DNA of 27,260 nucleotides, from the NCBI GenBank assembly GCA_012799115.1, contig JAAZLY010000164.1, positions 1 to 27,260 on the forward strand, in the 5' to 3' direction. Positions 23,330 through 27,260 of this stretch are shown here, piece after piece. Under the pieces are notes generated by a model. That model had not been told where the DNA came from. It was given only the letters and a program-made list of their open reading frames with translations, and made no database searches. A program made the position numbers and the translations under genes. Source of the stretch: Bacillota bacterium (GTDB taxonomy: Bacteria; Bacillota; Limnochordia; Darwinibacteriales; Darwinibacteriaceae). Position 1 is the first letter of the stretch. Each line of letters starts with the position of its first letter.

Positions 23330-23338
23330 ATTATATCA
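23330..23338 (-). promoter_or_regulatory. Extended -10 promoter of pgmB
   Basis: On the minus strand TGATATAAT forms a perfect TATAAT with TG at the extended position, about 25 bases before the pgmB start. No good -35 is present. It lies in the 73-base divergent region shared with the recombinase gene. Confidence 0.5.
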
Positions 23339-23380
23339 TGATTCGAAGCCCGCAGACATAATCTAGGTAAAAAAAGGGAG

Positions 23381-24232
23381 GTGAGGAAACTGCTGGCTAT
23401 TTATGCTCGAGTCAGCACCGAGGAACAGGCCAAACATGGGTTTAGTATTCCGAGTCAGATAAGGGAGTGTCAAGAACGAATCGGTCAAGTTTCTGCCCTT
23501 ATTTTTGCTGATGAGGGGGTATCGGGTGAAACACTCCATAGACCAGCTCTAGAGAAACTTCGGCAAAAGATCAAGGAAGGCGAAGTGGACTCTGTTTACT
23601 GCCTCGACCCAGATCGCTTGTCGCGCAAGCTCTTACACCAACTTCTCCTCACCGAGGAGTGGGAACGCCAGGGTGTATCCCTGAACTTTGTTAATGGTGA
23701 TTATAGTAAGACGCCTGAAGGAAATCTGTTTTATGCTCTGCGAGGGGCAATCTCTGAGTTTGAAAAGGCGAAGATCACGGAGAGAATGTGCCGGGGAAGA
23801 AGGGAGAAGGCCAGGCAGGGGCGGGTATTGCGCGATTTTCAAATCTATGGATATGACTTTGACAAAACCCAGGAGCAATTGACGATCAATCCGCAGGAAG
23901 CGGAGGTTGTGAAGGAAATCTTCGCCTGGCTTATTACGCCTCCCCCTGGAATTCGGGGTATATCAGGCATTGCCCGCGCCTTAACTGCACGTGGGGTGCC
24001 AACGAAGCGGGGAGCGCCCATCTGGCACCGGCAGGTGGTGAGGCAGATTCTGGGTAACCGAACGTATATTGGCGAGTTCTATCAAAACAGATGGGATACA
24101 ACGCAAGAGCGAGTACGGCCAAGACCGCCAGAAGAGTGGATCTACATTCCTTGTCCTCCTATTATTGACCGTGATACATTTGCCACCGCGCAATCCATCT
24201 TGTCCTCTCTGTCAGTGAATTCGAGATCTTGA
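23381..24232 (+). CDS. spoIVCA: SpoIVCA-type serine recombinase, short form
   Basis: This is the predicted site-specific recombinase that excises the element to restore sigK. Residues 1-145 are the resolvase catalytic domain: AIYARVSTEEQ with nucleophile Ser12, and the arginines in DPDRLSRK. Residues about 155-265 are the recombinase DNA-binding domain (YGYDFDKTQEQLTINPQEAEVVKEIF..., GIARALTARGVPTKRG, ILGNRTYIGEF). It ends at residue 283, just after IIDRDTFATAQSILSSL, so the zinc ribbon and coiled coil that make relatives about 500 residues long are absent. The last codons lie in attR and the stop is sigK DNA. GGGAGGTGA (23376-23384) overlaps GTG 23381, so CTG 23390 or 23393 may be the true start. 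Confidence 0.88.
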   Translation: MRKLLAIYARVSTEEQAKHGFSIPSQIRECQERIGQVSALIFADEGVSGETLHRPALEKLRQKIKEGEVDSVYCLDPDRLSRKLLHQLLLTEEWERQGVSLNFVNGDYSKTPEGNLFYALRGAISEFEKAKITERMCRGRREKARQGRVLRDFQIYGYDFDKTQEQLTINPQEAEVVKEIFAWLITPPPGIRGISGIARALTARGVPTKRGAPIWHRQVVRQILGNRTYIGEFYQNRWDTTQERVRPRPPEEWIYIPCPPIIDRDTFATAQSILSSLSVNSRS

Positions 24233-24235
24233 TGC
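24209..24235 (+). repeat. attR: right junction of the sigK element
   Basis: Crossover dinucleotide GA is at 24223-24224. The inner arm has CAGTGA at 24213-24218 and the sigK-side arm has the inverse of CATCAA (TTGATG, 24229-24234), each 4 bases from GA. It is in direct orientation with attL, which predicts deletion. Confidence 0.85.
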
Positions 24236-24576
24236 ACCTGCGAACAACGAAGCGTATTCGTCAAGAGATTAAGCTCTATGATCCCATTGGCTCGGATCGA
24301 GAGGGAAATGAGATTAGCCTGATGGACATTCTTAGTTCCGACGAAGATGAGGTCCTAGATGAAGTGGTCCTTAACATGGATCGGGATTTATTGGCGGAGT
24401 GCTTCGGATGTTTGTCAAAGCGAGAGAGGACGGTGCTGGAACTACGCTTTGGACTTGGACAGCAAGAACGCTTGACCCAGAGGCAAATTGGACGTCAACT
24501 AGGTATCTCACGTTCCTATGTATCCCGCATTGAAAAGCGGGCTCTGGGAAAACTACTGCACGAAATGGGTTCGTAG
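24226..24576 (+). CDS. sigK: Sigma-K, 3' half (silent until excision)
   Basis: Codons 117-232 of the rearranged gene, beginning ILMHLRTTKRIRQEI. Region 3 contains LYDPIGSDREGNEISLMDIL. Region 4 ends with REREL-like KRERTVLELRFGL and the helix-turn-helix TQRQIGRQLGISRSYVSRIEKRAL that contacts the -35 element. There is no ribosome-binding site before the internal TTG/ATG, so it should be untranslated in vegetative cells. The two halves (116 + 116 codons) give 232 residues, close to the 241 of B. subtilis SigK. Both halves are free of stops and frameshifts, which implies continued selection. Confidence 0.92.
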   Translation: MLMHLRTTKRIRQEIKLYDPIGSDREGNEISLMDILSSDEDEVLDEVVLNMDRDLLAECFGCLSKRERTVLELRFGLGQQERLTQRQIGRQLGISRSYVSRIEKRALGKLLHEMGS

Positions 24577-24578
24577 TG

Positions 24579-24602
24579 GCGCCCCTTGGAGGGCGCTTTT
24601 TT
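24579..24602 (+). terminator. Rho-independent terminator of sigK
   Basis: GCGCCC (24579-24584) pairs with GGGCGC (24591-24596) around a 6-base loop, followed by six Ts. It lies 3 bases after the sigK stop. Confidence 0.88.
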
Positions 24603-24633
24603 CTCCTGCATTTATCTGCTGCAAAATCTGTGG

Positions 24634-24639
24634 TATAAT
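24634..24639 (+). promoter_or_regulatory. Extended -10 promoter for yqeG-yqeH
   Basis: TATAAT with TG one base upstream (TGGTATAAT), 31 bases before the yqeG start. The -35 region (TTTATC at 17 bases) is weak. Confidence 0.55.
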
Positions 24640-24670
24640 TGAGGGAAATTAGGGAAAGTAGAGCGTTGAG

Positions 24671-25207
24671 ATGAAGAAGTTGGTTCCAGATGTTATTTGC
24701 GAGAGCGTGTTTGCCATTGACCTAGACAAGCTTAAGAAGAAGCGGATTCTGGGTCTCTTAGTGGATATCGATAATACCTTGGTTCCCTGGGGGAAACCAG
24801 AGATAGAAGAGGCCTTTGTGGCATGGGTAAAACGGGTCAAGGAAGAGGGATTCAAAATCTGCTTGGTGTCGAATGCCAAAAAGGAACGTGCCCAAAAGAT
24901 CGCTACTTCACTGGGCATACCCGCAGTTGGTCTTGCCCTAAAACCACTAGGCCGATCTTTTCGTAGGGGCATGAGTCTCTTAAATCTAGCGCCGGATGAG
25001 GTTGCAGTCGTGGGCGATCAGCTGTTTACCGATGTTCTCGGCGGTAATCGATTGGGGATTCACACGATTTTAATCAATCCAATCAGCAAGAACGAGCTTG
25101 ACACGACAAAATGGATGCGGCGGCTTGAACACAGGATACTTGAGACTATGGTGAAACGGGGGCTAATCAGTGCCCAGCATGCCAAGATTCGGCAAGGGAG
25201 AGACTAA
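24671..25207 (+). CDS. yqeG: YqeG family HAD IIIA-type phosphatase
   Basis: A 178-residue HAD phosphatase. LLVDIDNTLVPWG carries the two catalytic aspartates, CLVSNAKKERA is motif II, and LKPLGRSFRRG with VGDQLFTDVLGGNRLG covers motifs III and IV. Members act on phosphatidylglycerophosphate or related compounds in some lineages, but the role in Bacillota is not settled. ATG 24671 follows a weak GAG site. The 3' end abuts yqeH with one base between, and this order is conserved in many Bacillota. Confidence 0.93.
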   Translation: MKKLVPDVICESVFAIDLDKLKKKRILGLLVDIDNTLVPWGKPEIEEAFVAWVKRVKEEGFKICLVSNAKKERAQKIATSLGIPAVGLALKPLGRSFRRGMSLLNLAPDEVAVVGDQLFTDVLGGNRLGIHTILINPISKNELDTTKWMRRLEHRILETMVKRGLISAQHAKIRQGRD

Positions 25208-25208
25208 G

Positions 25209-26297
25209 ATGTGTGATAAACATTGTCAAGGCTGCGGAGCAACACTGCAGACTGAAGATCCAACCCGGTTCGGGTTCGTACCACAGCATTTGCTAGAGCA
25301 AGAAACACTTCTTTGTCAACGTTGTTTTCGAATCAACCATTATGGTCAAAATGAGATTGGGGCCGTGAAACCAAGTGATGCCTTAGAGTCCATTAGTGCA
25401 GGTGTGGAATGGGCTACAGGTATTTGCCTCGTCGTCGATCTCCTCGATTTTGAAGCAGGGCTTCCCCCTGCATTGCTTGGTTTGATGCGGGGCAAAGAAG
25501 TTGTCTTGGCGGTAAACAAAGCTGACCTAATCCCCAAAACCACACCCCTTAGAGAATTGGGGAGTTGGGTAAAATCTCGTTTGGATCACTATGGCGTACC
25601 AAAGGCCAAGTTTGTTTTGGTCAGCGCCGCTAATGGCTATGGGTTTCCAGCCTTGGCCGATCTTCTGCTTACACTAGGCCAGAACGTCCTTTTTGTTGGC
25701 ATTACGAATGTCGGAAAGTCCAGTGTCTTGCAGCGTCTCCTGCACATGCGTATCGGTGGCGGTAAACGCGCGAAGATCGAACCAACTATATCACCCTACC
25801 CAGGTACAACCGTGAATGTGTCCCGCTGGTCATGCCCTGGGGGTCTAGTCTTGGCCGATTCACCGGGATTCGTACCCCAGGGAAGAATTAGTGACTTGGT
25901 AGAGCCAGAACTGGCCCAGGAGATTATTCCACACAAGAGCCTTTCATCGCACCTCTACCCAGTTCGCACAGGCGATGTAGTCCTCATTAAGAGCCTGGCT
26001 GCGGTGGAGTGCCTTTCAACGAGCGGCGACGCTTTGTTGATAGGTTTTACCGGTTCAGGAGTGAAATGGCAAAAAGCCTCGATACAGCAAATGGACAAAT
26101 GGCTACAGCGGGGTCTTGAGGGAGCGCCAGTAAGGACCTGGGAAGAGCATGTGGTACAGCTTAGACCAAGGGAAGACCTTTTTGTTAGTGGCTTAGGCTG
26201 GGTTTCGGCCAGGAAGTCGCAACTCCGAGTTCGCCTACATATACCAGCGGGAGCAGAGTTTACCGTGCGCCCCAACTTGATCGGACCTAAAAATTGA
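25209..26297 (+). CDS. yqeH: YqeH ribosome-biogenesis GTPase, circularly permuted
   Basis: YqeH assists assembly of the 30S ribosomal subunit. Its 362 residues start with a zinc finger (CQGC near residue 7 and CQRC near 37). The G motifs are in permuted order: G4 NKADLI near 102, G5 SAANGYG near 137, then G1 GITNVGKSSV near 163-172 and G3 DSPG near 218. A C-terminal RNA-interacting part ends the protein. The frame is open from 25170, but ATG 25209 has GGGAGAGA about 9 bases upstream and begins directly at the zinc finger. Confidence 0.95.
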   Translation: MCDKHCQGCGATLQTEDPTRFGFVPQHLLEQETLLCQRCFRINHYGQNEIGAVKPSDALESISAGVEWATGICLVVDLLDFEAGLPPALLGLMRGKEVVLAVNKADLIPKTTPLRELGSWVKSRLDHYGVPKAKFVLVSAANGYGFPALADLLLTLGQNVLFVGITNVGKSSVLQRLLHMRIGGGKRAKIEPTISPYPGTTVNVSRWSCPGGLVLADSPGFVPQGRISDLVEPELAQEIIPHKSLSSHLYPVRTGDVVLIKSLAAVECLSTSGDALLIGFTGSGVKWQKASIQQMDKWLQRGLEGAPVRTWEEHVVQLRPREDLFVSGLGWVSARKSQLRVRLHIPAGAEFTVRPNLIGPKN

Positions 26298-26317
26298 ACG
26301 GAAAATGAAAAATTAAT

Positions 26318-26347
26318 GAATAAAGCTCGTCCTCCCAGCACATACTA
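26318..26347 (+). promoter_or_regulatory. SigG-type forespore promoter
   Basis: GAATA (26318-26322) fits the SigG -35 consensus GHATR and CATACTA (26341-26347) fits the -10 CATNHTA, with the favoured 18-base spacing. The start of the 61-aa gene lies 31 bases after the -10. Confidence 0.6.
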
Positions 26348-26378
26348 TTAATATCAATAAGGTCAGGGAGGATATACC

Positions 26379-26564
26379 ATGTCTTTATTCGTTTATGAGA
26401 CTGCCTTGGATTATGAGTCGAGTGAAAGACTGCTTATGGACATCCGTCAGACTGTTCGGCAACTGAAACAATCCCATCCTAAATTGAAACACTGTTCATT
26501 AGCGGATGTAATGATGAAAAGATGTAAGGCAACTGTCAATGTGACTTTGTTTTTTCAGCCTTGA
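26379..26564 (+). CDS. Small protein, probably forespore-expressed, function unknown
   Basis: A 61-residue protein beginning MSLFVYETALDYESSERLL. It has a central basic helical stretch (DIRQTVRQLKQSHPKLKHC) and two cysteines. I do not recognise a family. ATG 26379 has AGGGAGG 8 bases upstream. It stands alone between a SigG-type promoter and its own terminator, which supports a real, sporulation-stage gene. It is not an obvious SASP, since it lacks their glycine/glutamine-rich core. Confidence 0.65.
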   Translation: MSLFVYETALDYESSERLLMDIRQTVRQLKQSHPKLKHCSLADVMMKRCKATVNVTLFFQP

Positions 26565-26581
26565 CCCCGTATGGGGTTTTT
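26564..26581 (+). terminator. Short Rho-independent terminator
   Basis: ACCCC (26564-26568) pairs with GGGGT (26573-26577) around GTAT and is followed by TTTTTCTTTT. It begins on the last base of the stop codon of the small gene. Confidence 0.75.
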
Positions 26582-26615
26582 CTTTTGAGGAGAAAAAAGA
26601 TAGGCAGGAGTTTCC

Positions 26616-26651
26616 ATGGAACGAATAGAAAAGATTCACAACAGAAGTTAG
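26616..26651 (+). CDS. 11-codon mini-ORF duplicating the start of the next gene
   Basis: ATG at 26616 with GGCAGGAG 6 bases upstream opens MERIEKIHNRS and stops at TAG 26649-26651. The first 12 bases (ATGGAACGAATA) are identical to the first 12 bases of the aminopeptidase gene 46 bases downstream. It may be a leader peptide, or a remnant of a small tandem duplication. It overlaps the region that carries the ribosome-binding site of the downstream gene. Confidence 0.4.
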   Translation: MERIEKIHNRS

Positions 26652-26661
26652 GAGGGCGAAT

Positions 26662-27260
26662 ATGGAACGAATAACTCGGATTCGAGAGCGTCTGAAGGCT
26701 GAGGGAGTAGACGTTTTCTTGGTCTCTAGTCCAGTAAACAGGCGTTATCTAACTGGTTTTACCGGATCAGCAGGTCTAGTATGGATTTCAGGCACCAGAC
26801 AGGCCATACTAACAGACTTTCGCTACCTGGAACAGGTAAAAGCCGAGTGCCCTGGTTGGGAACTCATACATATTGAGAGTTACATCGAATCGCTAAAGAT
26901 ATTGATTGCAGAAGACAAAGTCAAGACCATCGGCTTCGAAAAAGAATATGTCACCGTGAACCAGATGGATGAGTGGCAGGAGAAGCTTGGTGTGGAGTTT
27001 ATCGGTATCAAGGGTTGGGTCGAAGAACTACGCATGATCAAAACTAAAGACGAAGTTGCCAATATTCGAAAGGCAGCTGCCATCGCAGATGAAGCATTTG
27101 CTAAGCTTCTTCCCACGATTCGCTCTGGCCTAACAGAAAGAGAGATCGCCCTAGAACTAGAGTTTCTGATGAGGAAAGCAGGAGCAAGCGCTATGTCCTT
27201 CGATCCCATTGTGGCTTCAGGACCTAGGAGTGCACTACCTCATGCCAGGCCAGGGGAACG
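26662..27260 (+). CDS. Xaa-Pro aminopeptidase family (M24B), 5' part
   Basis: The first 199 codons of a peptidase that removes N-terminal residues before proline or splits X-Pro dipeptides. The N-terminal creatinase-like domain is visible (VDVFLVSSPVNRRYLTGFTGSAG, LTDFRYLEQ). The metal domain begins with ELRMIKTKDEVANIRKAAAIAD and continues FDPIVASGPRSALPHARPG, where the window ends. The metal ligands lie beyond the edge. ATG 26662 has TTAGGAGGG 6-7 bases upstream. In Bacillota a gene of this type often precedes efp. Confidence 0.9.
   Translation, partial: MERITRIRERLKAEGVDVFLVSSPVNRRYLTGFTGSAGLVWISGTRQAILTDFRYLEQVKAECPGWELIHIESYIESLKILIAEDKVKTIGFEKEYVTVNQMDEWQEKLGVEFIGIKGWVEELRMIKTKDEVANIRKAAAIADEAFAKLLPTIRSGLTEREIALELEFLMRKAGASAMSFDPIVASGPRSALPHARPGE

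Larger units (their letters stand above)
20220..24222 (+). mobile_element. sigK-intervening (skin-like) excisable element, 4,003 bp, with sugar-phosphorylase cargo
   Basis: The element separates sigK codon 116 from codon 117. It carries three genes and almost no other DNA: a GH65 phosphorylase (-), beta-phosphoglucomutase (-) and a serine recombinase (+). The phosphorylase stop lies 10 bases from the left crossover, and the recombinase gene ends inside attR. Direct GA cores at 20220 and 24223 predict deletion as a circle. The chromosomal joint reads RCIENEILMHLRTT, the sequence expected for uninterrupted SigK. Known skin elements (B. subtilis about 48 kb, Clostridioides difficile about 15 kb) are far larger and phage-derived. 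No phage structural gene is present here. Confidence 0.9.

Noticed and set aside
23336..23364. Possible SigE promoter before the recombinase gene (CATGATT and CATAATCT)
   Set aside because: Only about 4 of 7 and 5 of 8 consensus matches, in a short AT-rich divergent region. Too weak to call, although SigE control would be expected.
20222..24222. Crossover at the shared GAATTC next to both junctions
   Set aside because: Joining within GAATTC (20222-20227 with 24217-24222) puts the sigK frame into TCG AGA TCT TGA, a stop. Only crossover at the neighbouring GA/GAGA restores the reading frame.

Overview
The window looks like chromosomal DNA of an endospore-forming member of the Bacillota (Firmicutes), with GC content near 50%. 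The reasons are a sigK gene for the late mother-cell sigma factor, a SpoIVCA-type serine recombinase, a SigG-type promoter, YqeG/YqeH, ECF-transporter S components, strong GGAGG ribosome-binding sites and frequent TTG/GTG starts. I cannot name the genus. No rRNA, tRNA or CRISPR array is visible, and no gap between genes exceeds 300 bases.

Layout. 1-3428 (+): the tail of a probable metal-binding protein gene, an ABC ATPase and an ABC-3 permease for Zn/Mn/Fe-type metal uptake, an RluA-family pseudouridine synthase, and two short Gate-domain membrane proteins, tightly packed. 3393-4969 (-): a GNAT acetyltransferase and a secreted protein of unknown function. 5092-11355 (+): a fusion of a class III aminotransferase with an acyl-ACP-reductase-like domain, then a DegT-family aminotransferase, diaminopimelate epimerase, a glycerophosphodiester phosphodiesterase and a small soluble PAS/chemoreceptor-tip protein. 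11440-14506 (-): three consecutive, overlapping M42 metallopeptidase genes. 14596-18576: a DUF123 protein with no ordinary start codon, a small helical protein on the other strand, TldD and TldE, and a FolT-like S component. 18665-19798: two small proteins behind a clear SigA promoter, and a second ECF S component.

The highlight is 19809-24602. sigK is split into two 116-codon halves by a 4,003-bp element. A SigE-type promoter precedes the 5' half. The element carries a GH65 disaccharide phosphorylase and beta-phosphoglucomutase on the minus strand, and a short serine recombinase on the plus strand. The four half-sites of the two junctions share a CANYRA hexamer exactly 4 nt from a GA dinucleotide. 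Crossover at GA deletes the element and joins the halves in frame to give a 232-aa pro-SigK. This is a miniature skin-like, developmentally excised element whose cargo is sugar-phosphorylase metabolism. The recombinase lacks the zinc ribbon and coiled coil of large serine recombinases. The phosphorylase has its own SigA promoter, whose -35 is overlapped by a LacI/GalR-type operator.

24671-27260 (+): YqeG phosphatase, YqeH GTPase, a 61-aa protein behind a near-perfect SigG promoter, an 11-codon mini-ORF that copies the start of the next gene, and a Xaa-Pro-type aminopeptidase that runs off the window.
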